From Armatimonadota bacterium (lineage in GTDB: Bacteria; Armatimonadota; Zipacnadia; UBA1398; JAKPQA01), in contig JAKPQA010000221.1 in the NCBI GenBank assembly GCA_029547025.1, positions 1 through 64,000 of the forward strand: a stretch of DNA of 64,000 nt, read 5' to 3'. The notes beneath the pieces were generated by a model that saw only the letters and a list, made by a program, of their open reading frames with translations, was not told where the DNA came from and made no database searches. This document shows positions 14,601 to 23,300 of this stretch, in pieces (position 1 is the stretch's first letter; each line of letters begins with the position of its first letter). The position numbers were made by a program, and so were the translations under genes.

Positions 14601-17075
14601 CTACCGCCGAGCGATCACCACGAGGTCCTCCGACACGGACTCGAGCACGCACGGCTCCTGGCCATGCCCCTGCCAGATCACTTCGCCCGTCGAGGCGCTC
14701 CGCACCTCGACCTCCCACGAGCGCGGGACATCGGCCTCGATGGTCAGGGGAGTCGGCGCCGGGTCACGGTACTCGAGCGGGCCGCCGTAGCCCGACCACT
14801 GGCGCACCGAGGCGCGGTTGCACAGGTAGGCGACGACGATGCGCCGGGAAGCATACGTCAGCCCGCCGTAGGCACCGGTGACGCGGAACGGATCTCTTCC
14901 CGTCGGCGAGGGCAGAGCGAGGCCACGGAGCAGCGGGTGCTCGGCGAGGTGGCCGGAGGGGACGGGCTGGAAGCTCAGAGCCGCGTCGAACAGGCGGACG
15001 GCCTCGCGCCGCGCTTCGTCCGCACTCCCCCAGGGCTCGGCGATGGGCAGCAAGCGAGCGGGCGGCAAGGCTTCCTCGTCGAGCCAGTGGTACCGCTTGA
15101 GCAACGCGGCGGGCAGGCGGAACTCCTCGGGGACGACCCAGTCCTGGTGCCAGCCAACGCACCCCGCGGCGCCGGAGAGCAGCGACAGCCACACGCAGTC
15201 GCGCGTGATACGCGCCTCGCACTCATCCGACTCCCGCGATGTGCCGAACTCGCCCGCAAGGAACGGTCGCCCGCTGAGCTGGCCGTACCGTAGTTGGGCG
15301 CCAAACTCGCCGCCCACCGAGTAGTGGAACTGGAAGAAGTCGCAGTCGAGCTCGCGGGCCCACAACAGGGGGTCGACATCCGCCCCGGAGCCCCACGGGA
15401 GGTAGCTGATGCCGATGGGGTGATTGGCGTCGCCGTCCCGCAGCGCGTCCCGCATCGCGTGCACCCATTCGGTGCGCGGACGCTCGCTGGCCATGTCGCC
15501 GCTGACCCCGAGCTCGTTCTGGATCTCCCAGGCGATGATCCGGTCGTCGGCCGCGAAGAGCCGCGTCAGGTCGCCGATGAACCGGAGCTGCTTGCGGCGG
15601 CTTCTTGGTCCGGCCAGCCAGTCGTCGGCTTCGGCGTAGCCGGGCGCCGTCCGTGAGTTGAAGCCGTACGACCCAAACGGGCCCCAGTAGAGCACCAGTT
15701 GCGCACGTAGGCCATGCCGCCCGAGCGCGGCGAGGAATCTCGCCAGCCGTGCGGCCAGCGGGAAGCTCACGCCCTCGCCGGTGTCAAGGCAGCCCTCGGC
15801 CAGGTTGAGCCCCACCCGCAGTACGTTGATGCCACACGAGGCCAGGTACGCGCAGTGCGCATCGAGCATGGCATCGTCGGCCACAGGCCAGGCGGTGAAT
15901 GAGCTCCAGCGCGGCTGCTTCCCGTCGCGGATCGACCCTCCGCCCTCGACCCCCAGAGCAGCGAACACAGCGCCGTGCGCGTCGACGAAGCGCGTGCCGT
16001 GCGCCCGGATGAAGTCGCCGCGCGACACGTAGATCGGCGCAGAGAGCGCCACCTGGTCGGCCGTGGCCGTGAGCGAGTGCACGCCCGGGCAGAGCCGCCG
16101 TGGCGCCAGTCGCCATCGCCCTCGCCCGATGGCTGTGGCGCGCACCCGCCGGCCGTCGAGGACAGCCTCCAGCCGGGTTGCGGTTCTGGGCTGACCGTGG
16201 GCATCCGACAGCGACAGCTCGATGCCAGACGGGCTCGTCTGGTAGGCGAGGCGGTCCACCGCTAGTACGGGCGCCCGCACGCGCACCCATCGGCGCTCGT
16301 GCCGCTCGGGCTCGCCCGGCAGCGTGAAGTCGATGGCGTATATGGCCGGTGGCAGGCCGCGCGGGAGCTCGAACGCGTAGCGCCCCGGCGCCTGCCGAGC
16401 CGCGCCCAACGCCTCCGGTCTGTCGGCCACTCCGGCCAACAGCATGCCGTCGTACGGCCTGCCGTCAGGCAGCTCGATGTCGACGGTTAGCGACGCGCCG
16501 GCCGAGAGATCCACGTCGCTGGCACCGATGGTCAGCGACGGCTTTGGGTGTAGAGACAGGTTCCGCACCACGACCGACGCGCGCGAAGGGCCCGAAGCGC
16601 CCACATGGACGTTCAGCGTGGCCGGGCCCTCGACCGACCCATCGGCGCCAGGGTCCACCGTCGCTGTGCCAGCACCTCTTCCCTCAGCAACGGTGGCGAA
16701 GCCGACCTCGTCCCCCGAGAGGGCCACGTACCAGCCACCCGTTGACGAAGCGATCTCCACGGTCAGCAGGAAGCGGGTCCAGTCGGCCGTCACCGCCAGT
16801 GACGCGTTGCCGTAGGAGCGTGCGGGGTCGGTGACCTCCAGACGGACTCCTTCGGGCACCGCCGTGGCCGTCACGCTCTCGATGCTGTGCCAGCTCGCCG
16901 CGGTACGCGCGGCCGTCACGTCCAGGGCGCCAGCCATCGCGCCCCAGCCGGCGGAACGGCCGAGGGGGAGCAAGAGGAACAGGACGGCGATGGCAGCGCC
17001 CCTCCCGGCGCGGCGCGATCCGCCCCTCCGGGGGCTTGAACGGAGGCGTGGCAGGCACGGCCCGTAGGCGGTCAC
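14601..17075 (-). CDS. Secreted GH5-like (clan GH-A) glycoside hydrolase
   Basis: About 824 residues if the GTG at 17075 is used; the start is uncertain because no good ribosome binding site is visible. A long basic n-region is followed by a hydrophobic signal core (AAIAVLFLLLPLG). Residues to about 400 are beta-rich, with carbohydrate-binding or Ig-like character. The barrel follows: INVLRVGLNLAEG, WEIQNELG (E521, acid/base) and FLAGEFGTS (E609, nucleophile), the two-glutamate layout of retaining clan GH-A enzymes such as GH5 and GH2. A C-terminal beta domain ends it. Role: hydrolysis of a beta-linked extracellular polysaccharide, substrate unknown. The frame stays open to 17309, but that part overlaps cassette B and looks non-coding. 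Confidence 0.75.
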   Translation of the reverse strand: MTAYGPCLPRLRSSPRRGGSRRAGRGAAIAVLFLLLPLGRSAGWGAMAGALDVTAARTAASWHSIESVTATAVPEGVRLEVTDPARSYGNASLAVTADWTRFLLTVEIASSTGGWYVALSGDEVGFATVAEGRGAGTATVDPGADGSVEGPATLNVHVGASGPSRASVVVRNLSLHPKPSLTIGASDVDLSAGASLTVDIELPDGRPYDGMLLAGVADRPEALGAARQAPGRYAFELPRGLPPAIYAIDFTLPGEPERHERRWVRVRAPVLAVDRLAYQTSPSGIELSLSDAHGQPRTATRLEAVLDGRRVRATAIGRGRWRLAPRRLCPGVHSLTATADQVALSAPIYVSRGDFIRAHGTRFVDAHGAVFAALGVEGGGSIRDGKQPRWSSFTAWPVADDAMLDAHCAYLASCGINVLRVGLNLAEGCLDTGEGVSFPLAARLARFLAALGRHGLRAQLVLYWGPFGSYGFNSRTAPGYAEADDWLAGPRSRRKQLRFIGDLTRLFAADDRIIAWEIQNELGVSGDMASERPRTEWVHAMRDALRDGDANHPIGISYLPWGSGADVDPLLWARELDCDFFQFHYSVGGEFGAQLRYGQLSGRPFLAGEFGTSRESDECEARITRDCVWLSLLSGAAGCVGWHQDWVVPEEFRLPAALLKRYHWLDEEALPPARLLPIAEPWGSADEARREAVRLFDAALSFQPVPSGHLAEHPLLRGLALPSPTGRDPFRVTGAYGGLTYASRRIVVAYLCNRASVRQWSGYGGPLEYRDPAPTPLTIEADVPRSWEVEVRSASTGEVIWQGHGQEPCVLESVSEDLVVIARR

Positions 17076-17233
17076 ACAGTCAGGGGAGGCGGATCCCGGG
17101 GCCACAAGCGGCTGGTCACTGCCGGACTGCTCGCACAGACCTGCTGCTCGGCAGCCCGCGAGGCTAGGCAGGCGTCTCCTTTGGTTGGCGTCCGTCGACA
17201 CGTGCGACGAGCCGTTCGTGGAGGCGTACGCGA

Positions 17234-17509
17234 ATGCCCGATGATGAGCTGACCCCACTGCGTATCGGGGAGCTGCTATCTGGCGCCCCTCCCCCCAGAG
17301 TCGCGGCAACCGTGGCTGACCTGGCCGACCTGGTGGCCGCCTGCGTTGCGGCCCAGGACGGCACGGAGGCGCTGCGGATCCTCGCCGAGTACCGAGCGCT
17401 CGAGTCCCAACTGCCTACGGAATGGCGCCCGCAATGCGGTGCCTCCGGGGCGCCGGCCGCCGGGGTGTCTTCGCCGGGACCAGGCAGGCGCCCGTTGGAG
17501 CGCGTCTGA
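17234..17509 (+). CDS. Small helical protein, paralogue B
   Basis: 91 residues, exactly the length of paralogue A (9951). The conserved part, residues 1-65, reads MPDDELTPLRIGELLSGAPP, RVAATVADLADLVAACVA and YRALESQLPTEWRP; the C-terminal 25 residues have diverged completely although no insertion or deletion separates the copies. GGAGG (17220-17224) precedes the ATG by 9 bases. Function unknown. It is transcribed away from the GH5-like gene and toward argC on the opposite strand. Confidence 0.65.
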   Translation: MPDDELTPLRIGELLSGAPPPRVAATVADLADLVAACVAAQDGTEALRILAEYRALESQLPTEWRPQCGASGAPAAGVSSPGPGRRPLERV

Positions 17510-17542
17510 GCCCAGCCGAACCAGACGCTCAGTCGCACCGTT

Positions 17543-17568
17543 GGTGTTGTGACTATCACTACAACACC
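17543..17568 (+). other. Conserved hairpin of cassette B
   Basis: Perfect 8-bp stem GGTGTTGT/ACAACACC (17543-17550, 17561-17568) with a 10-base loop, 33 bases after the stop of the 91-codon gene. Equivalent in place, stem and loop size to 10260-10285. Confidence 0.5.
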
Positions 17569-17582
17569 TGGGGTGTCACCCA

Positions 17583-17786
17583 ATGGAACAGTACCGTACT
17601 GACTGCTGGTACTACCGCCCCGGGCGCCGGGTACGCCCGCCCCTCGCCGACTCGGCCGGCCAGGCGCCGCAGTTGCCTGTTTGCCGTCTGGGGCACCTCG
17701 AGGGCCGACGACCAGGCACCCGCGCAACGGGATGTGCCGACTGCCCCGACTACGTGCCGGTGGGGGACAAGGCTGTCGTCGCCTAG
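17583..17786 (+). CDS. Possible 67-residue protein downstream of the cassette B hairpin
   Basis: The frame from ATG 17583 encodes 67 residues containing DCWYYRPGRRVRPPLADSAG and a closing CADCPDYVPVGD. The first motif is also present in copy A (DCWCYRPGRGVRPPLADSAG), where two of four differences in the aligned core are silent in this frame, but copy A has no matching C-terminus and no clear stop. There is no good ribosome binding site. The frame overlaps the argC stop by 4 bases. It may be a real second gene of the cassette, or the conservation may be at the DNA level. Confidence 0.3.
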   Translation: MEQYRTDCWYYRPGRRVRPPLADSAGQAPQLPVCRLGHLEGRRPGTRATGCADCPDYVPVGDKAVVA

Positions 17787-18817
17787 GGCCAGATGGCAGG
17801 CTGCCGGAGGCCGGCGGTCTCGTCGAACCCGCAGCACACGTTCATGCACTGCACGGCGGCACTGCTGAGCCCCTTGCCCAGGTTGTCGAGTGAGGCCAGT
17901 GCCACAGCCATCCCCGTTCGGCTGTCGGCCCGCACCCCGACGTCGCAGTAGTTCGTCCCTTGTATCGGCTTGAGAGACACCGACTCGGACTCGCCCCTCA
18001 CACGGACGAAGGGCTCGCCCCGGTAGAACTCTCGGTAGGCTTCGAGCAGATCGGCGGTCGTGCACTCCCGCCGCAGCGGTGCGTACGCTGTGGTGACAAT
18101 CCCTCGGCTCACCGGGATCAGGTGCGGGACGAAGAGCACCTTCAGGGGCTCGGATGTGAGCCTGCCCAGCTCCTGCTCCATCTCCGGCGTGTGCCGGTGG
18201 ATGCCGATACCGTACGCGCGAGCGTCCTCGTTGCACTCGGGGAAGTGCCCGGGCAGAGATGGCTTGCGGCCCATACCCGAAACCCCTGAGGCACTGTTCA
18301 CGACCAAGCAGTTCGTGTCAACCAGCCCGTTGGCCACGAGCGGCGCCAGAGCCAGTGTGCCGGAAGTCGGGTAGCACCCGGGAACCGCAACGAGCCGGGT
18401 GTTTGCAAGCGCCTTGCGGTGCAGCTCGGGTAGGCCGTAGACGGCTTTCGAGAGTAACGCCGGCTGCCGATGGGTTTCGTAGTAGGCTTCATAGCGCTCG
18501 CGGTCCTTCAGACGGAAATCAGCCGAGAAATCCAGCACCACTCGGCCCGCATCGAGTGCTTCGGCCACCATGTCCATCGCGATGCCTGGGTGAAGGCAGA
18601 AGAAGATCACGTCGGCACACTCGACGGCTCTGGGGACTGACGGAGCCTCGAAGTGCAGTTCTACCGAACCGGTCAGGTGCGGGAACACCTCGGGCACGCG
18701 CTTGCCCTCGAAAGCCGGATCGGCCAGATAGACGAGCTCCACCTCGGGATGTCCCTGAAGCAGTCGGACGAGCTCGATTCCCCCGTACCCCGCGGCGCCA
18801 AACACCGCAGCACGCAT
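17783..18817 (-). CDS. argC: N-acetyl-gamma-glutamyl-phosphate reductase
   Basis: 344 residues, normal for ArgC, the NADPH-dependent third step of arginine synthesis in the cytoplasm. The Rossmann motif GAAGYGGIELVRLL (7-20) and the active-site cysteine in AVPGCYPTSG (C148) are present, as are GVSGMGRK and the VPHLIPVSRGIVTTAY stretch. AGGAGGGG (18824-18831) precedes the ATG by 6 bases. It is the last gene of the long minus-strand run but is separated from the ATP-grasp gene by 195 bases, so it may have its own promoter. No other arginine gene is in the window. Confidence 0.93.
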   Translation of the reverse strand: MRAAVFGAAGYGGIELVRLLQGHPEVELVYLADPAFEGKRVPEVFPHLTGSVELHFEAPSVPRAVECADVIFFCLHPGIAMDMVAEALDAGRVVLDFSADFRLKDRERYEAYYETHRQPALLSKAVYGLPELHRKALANTRLVAVPGCYPTSGTLALAPLVANGLVDTNCLVVNSASGVSGMGRKPSLPGHFPECNEDARAYGIGIHRHTPEMEQELGRLTSEPLKVLFVPHLIPVSRGIVTTAYAPLRRECTTADLLEAYREFYRGEPFVRVRGESESVSLKPIQGTNYCDVGVRADSRTGMAVALASLDNLGKGLSSAAVQCMNVCCGFDETAGLRQPAIWP

Positions 18818-19012
18818 TCCATACCCCTCCTGGTAGATCGGTCTTGCTCGCGCACAGTGTCACACATGCACCCACCCCGGGCAAGGCGCCGAGTCTCGCG
18901 CGACACGACTCACATGCGGGTCATATGGCTGGAGCAGTCGATGGCGTGAGTGCTCCTATCGCGGCTCTGGTATGGACCCGAGGTCGGTGGAGGGCTGTGT
19001 CCAGCCACTGCA

Positions 19013-20329
19013 TTAGCCCCCGAGCCCCCGCCAGAGTGCGCGGGTGACCCACGGGCCCTGACCACCGGGCGCAAGGAGCGGCTCGGAGTGGTTCAGGCCG
19101 GCCGGCCGGGGGTTGGCCTCGAGGAAGACAGCCCGCGCGCTGTCGCCATGGTTCTCGAGGACGAGGTCGAGGCCGATGACACCGGAGCCGGGTCCGAGCG
19201 CGGCGGCGGCGCATTCGGACGCCTCGGCGAGTGCGACCGCGGTGTCCGGTGGCAGAGCCTGCCGCAGGCTGACGATGCTCCCACCACGCCCTCGGCTGGC
19301 GACGGGGTCCTCGGAGCTGGGTGCCACTTGGGCGAACCCCGATTCCGCCTCCCAACGCGTCCCGTCCCAGGCCACGTGGACACGCAGGGCCATGGCCCGT
19401 GGCGGGCTGCCGAAGCGGATATTGCCTCGAGGTTGCCGGAGCAGCACCGGGCCACTGCGGAGCAGTCTGGCCGCGTGGTCGGCCGCGGCGCGCTCCTGTC
19501 CGGGAGCGAAACGCTCCACCTCCCGTCCCTCGGTGGCATCGTTCGGGAGGATGAACGCCCCGCCCCAGCGGCCGACGGCATCGGCGACCATGGTCGCAGC
19601 GGCGACCGAACTCGTGCCGAAGGGCAGCAGCGTCCAGTCGGGGGTCTCAACCCCGGCGGTCCGCCACAGGCGGTGAGTCTCGGCCTTGTCGTCCAGGCGC
19701 TGGGACGTCTGGTAGGGGTTCAGTACCCGCACGCCGGCCCGATCGAGCCGCGCGGACAGTTCGCGGTGTGTCTCGTGCTCCGGCGGAGCCAGGTGCAGGA
19801 TCCAGGCGGCGGCCATGGCCGCGGGCGACGAGAAGCGGACGTCCGCTGGACCTCCGGGATCATGCACGATAGCACGCAACGCCCGACCGCGCTCGTCGAG
19901 CCATGTGTCGCGCACGGCCACAACGGCGAGCCCGGAGGGTGCGGCATCCTCGGCGAGAGCCGAGACCGTGTCGATGATCAGGACGGCCTCGGCCGTGAAG
20001 ACGACAGCGACGATGGGCTGAGGCGCGCCGGAGGGCTCCGGCCGGATGCGCATGGCGGGCGCGTCCGGTCCGATGCGGGCACGTTCGGCGATGTACTCGG
20101 CCAGAAACGGGGTCAGGGCCCCTTCCCCTGGCTCTGCGTGGGAAACGGGTCCCGATCCCACTTTCGACAGGCCCATCTCCCGCACGAACTGGTCCAGAAG
20201 CCCTGGCTGGGCAAGCTCTCGGGCCACGAACTCCTCGAGGCGACCCGAGCCGATGGCGACGTCGAGTCCCGGCCTGCGCTCGAAATAGTGCTGGAGGGCA
20301 ACGGCGAGATCGTCAGCGACGAAGCTCAT
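19013..20329 (-). CDS. ATP-grasp-like protein
   Basis: 438 residues. The C-terminal region shows an ATP-grasp metal-binding end: VIGLDLVLEN followed by VFLEANPRPAGLN, with E404, N406 and R408 in the expected ExNxR arrangement. The middle contains a probable pre-ATP-grasp part (VAVVFTAEAVLIIDTVSALA and RVLNPYQTSQRLDDKAETHR, the latter typical of ATP-grasp ligases). Such enzymes join a carboxylate to an amine or thiol through an acyl phosphate; the substrates are unknown. Its ATG lies 17 bases inside the end of the 2453-residue gene, so the two are translationally coupled and very likely act together. Confidence 0.7.
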   Translation of the reverse strand: MSFVADDLAVALQHYFERRPGLDVAIGSGRLEEFVARELAQPGLLDQFVREMGLSKVGSGPVSHAEPGEGALTPFLAEYIAERARIGPDAPAMRIRPEPSGAPQPIVAVVFTAEAVLIIDTVSALAEDAAPSGLAVVAVRDTWLDERGRALRAIVHDPGGPADVRFSSPAAMAAAWILHLAPPEHETHRELSARLDRAGVRVLNPYQTSQRLDDKAETHRLWRTAGVETPDWTLLPFGTSSVAAATMVADAVGRWGGAFILPNDATEGREVERFAPGQERAAADHAARLLRSGPVLLRQPRGNIRFGSPPRAMALRVHVAWDGTRWEAESGFAQVAPSSEDPVASRGRGGSIVSLRQALPPDTAVALAEASECAAAALGPGSGVIGLDLVLENHGDSARAVFLEANPRPAGLNHSEPLLAPGGQGPWVTRALWRGLGG

Positions 20330-23300
20330 GGTGCGCTCGCTCCACGGCCTCGCGAACTGCAGGGGCTGCGGGAGTCGATGCGGGCACATGGCGCCCACCC
20401 GCAGGCACCCGGCTTGCCGGCTTGGTGGGCGGGATCCGCTCGGCCAAGGCTGCCTTGTAGGCCTCGGCCCTCTGCCCGAGGGCGGTGAACAGTATGCGGA
20501 CGCCCTCTCCACGGCGCTCGGGCGGGAGCTGGTCGTTGTGCGGCCGCCAGAGTCCTGCCCCCGGGTTGGCCTCGATCTTGTAGCACACCAACGTGCGGAC
20601 ACGTCGACCGCGGTGGTCGACATAGGGGATGGGCAGACCGTAAGGATCGGATGTGGGCAGGGACAGCGGCCGGCCGGATCCATCGAAGCGTCGCACTGGT
20701 TTGCCACCGATCGTGAATAGCCGGAAATCCGTGGGCATGCCCTTGCGGTCGAACAGCGGGACCAGCTCCTCGCGATCGAAGTCGAAGGCGCGGACCAGGT
20801 TGTCGTTCGCATCGACCAACCAGACGGGCATGAAATCGCCCATCTCATAGGGGATGTCGCAGTCGGAGAACCCGGTCAGGTCCTCGCCGATCTCTCGGGG
20901 CACGCTGCCAAAGTACTCCGGATGGACGGCCAGGTACTCATCGAGGATCTCGCGCCAGTGCTCGCGCAGATAGCGGCGCTGTGCCTGCATGGCTCCGCGA
21001 GCCGCCTCGGTCAGGGCGTTACGCAGGTCCCGACGGTAGCGCGGTTCGATGATGTCGTCGGTGTACTCGCACAGCAGCCCCCCTTGGCCGACGTTGGCGA
21101 TGCCCCGGGTGCTGACCACCGTGATGTGGTGTGAGATGCGGTAGTCCTCGCCCCCGCGCACCAGCACCTGACGGAAGTAGGAGAACAGCGGTGTCGGGGG
21201 GTCGCGATCGAGCAGCACGGGCACTCCGATGCGTGCGAAGCGGTCGACCAGGCCTTCGAGGAACTCGCGCGTGTACAGGCGGCGGACGTCGGACTTGATG
21301 ACTTCCTGTATTGCGACGTTGTCGGTCTTCGAGATCTCGTAGGTGAGGTCGCGCAACTCGATGATGTGGTCATCGATCACGCGGCCATCCTCGCGGACGG
21401 GGCGCATGCGCGCATTGCGCCCTCCCGACTCCTTCTCGGGTTTGACGATGAGCGCGTCGTGCGACCTCGCCATCTTGCGGAGCGCTGCCTCGATTCTGGC
21501 TTTGGCCTCGGCTTCGGTCATGGATTCCGAGTCGGCCCTGAGCCAGTTCGTCTGCGGCGCTGTGCGGGTGCCGCTGCCGCGCAGCATCTCGGGCAGCCGG
21601 CACTTGAGGTGTGTGGCCGCCTCCCAGATGATGGGCTGGATCAGCGGCGCGCGCACGCTGCCGATGCGGGGACGCAGCGGATGGGTGAAGTGGAAGAAGA
21701 TGCCATGAGCCGTGACAGGCCGCGAGAACCGCGCGGCAATGAGCACACCATCGGTACCGGCCGCCTTGGCTCGTGCCTTTGCTTCGGCACGGTCGACTCC
21801 GGTGGCGATCAGCGCCCGTTCGAAGTCTCGCGGGCAGATGTACCCAAACGCATCCCTGAGCTGCAGCACGGGCAGTGGGCCGGCGTCGACGATGGCCGGC
21901 CACGCGCAGAGGAACAGGTTGACGCCTTCCTCTTCCGCCAGCCGCCCGCCTTGCTCGAGTGCCACGGGCACCGTGGTGTTGCCGTGGGGGTACACGATCA
22001 CGACGTTGGCCCGCTGGTCGCAGCGAAGCACAGCGGGATCGACATCGAGCAGGAGCTCGGGCGCGGGATACCCCTCGTGGCGGAGGACGGACGCGTCACG
22101 GAGCCGGGCATAGGAGAACCACCGCGCCTCGGCGCCGTCGCCGTAGACTCCGAGCGGCAGTAGCCCCCGATCGGCATCGCCCAGCCACGCGTCGGCGTAC
22201 TCGGCCCCGAGGGGGGCCAGGTCGCTATCGGCGGCCAGGAGGCCCCGCAGATAGGTGTACAGCCAGCGATGGCGGCGCTCGGCCAGGGCGATCTTCTCCA
22301 GCCGATCGAGGCGCTGGAAGCCGGCCCCGCGCTCTGCGTGGTAATGGTAGGGAATGCAGTCGAAGATGTGGTTGTTCAGGGTCACATCGAAGAACCGCGC
22401 GATCTCGAGAGTGAGCTCCTCGCCGAAATCCGCGGACTGGGTCTTCTCGATGGCCAAGGCGATATCGAGAAGCTCGAGGGTCATGGCGATCTGTTCGAGC
22501 CTGGTCGGGTCGCCCTCGACCCGCTCGGCGGCCTTGGCCAGCGCGGTGGCGAGGGCGTGGTAGGCCTGGATGCCCACCTCGGCGCCCGAGAGAGGGGCGG
22601 CGATCAGGGCGCCGAGTGCGGGATCCGTGGCGGGGCCCATGTGGAGCACATCGCGCGCCAGGCACTCGGCTGCGGCCCGCGTCCAGGCAATCATCGTGCC
22701 GAAGGCGGTGTCGCCGATGACGTTCGTGGGTGCCCCCAGGGCCGCCATGGCCCCGGCGTACGCGGCGTGGAACCCGCCGGCCCGCGTAGCTTCAGCGATG
22801 TGCGCTTGCGCCGCCGCGAAGGCGCGCGACCGCTCCCTCAGCGCGGCGGCGCGGCGCGCCATCCTGCGTCGCGTCTCGCGCTTCTCCAGCCGCGCCGTGC
22901 GTTGCTCGACCGCCTTCAAGCTCCCGGCAATCCCGGTCTCGACTTCCTCAAACCGCTCCACTCTGGGAGGCTCATACCGCGGCCGGACGAAGGCAGCCAC
23001 CATGGCATCCACGGTGGCGCGAGGCAGCGGCTTCGGCCGCGCGCCGTGCGCTGGCAGGGCGGCCACGGCGTGCTCGAAGGCGGCGCGAGCCGTGACTAGC
23101 TCCTCGGCCGAGACCTGCCCGTTGAGCACGAAGCAGCCGCCGAGAACCAGCCAGGTCCCGAAATCCAGTCCCTGGAGCGGCAACCCCTGAAGCACGCGTC
23201 CCAGCGCAGACGAACGGAGTCGGTACGGCGTCGCATCGACACCCGCGCGGCGTGCGGCCACTTCCTCGTCGACCGCCTCGTCCGCCAGTCGCTCCCGAGC

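Larger units (their letters stand above)
17187..17670 (+). repeat. Duplicated small-gene cassette, copy B
   Basis: Ungapped counterpart of 9904-10387 (offset 7283). Leader, 91-codon gene, hairpin and GC-rich tail are all at the same spacing. It is a direct repeat of copy A, and the two enclose the alpha-galactosidase, DUF4268 and GH5-like genes. Confidence 0.75.
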
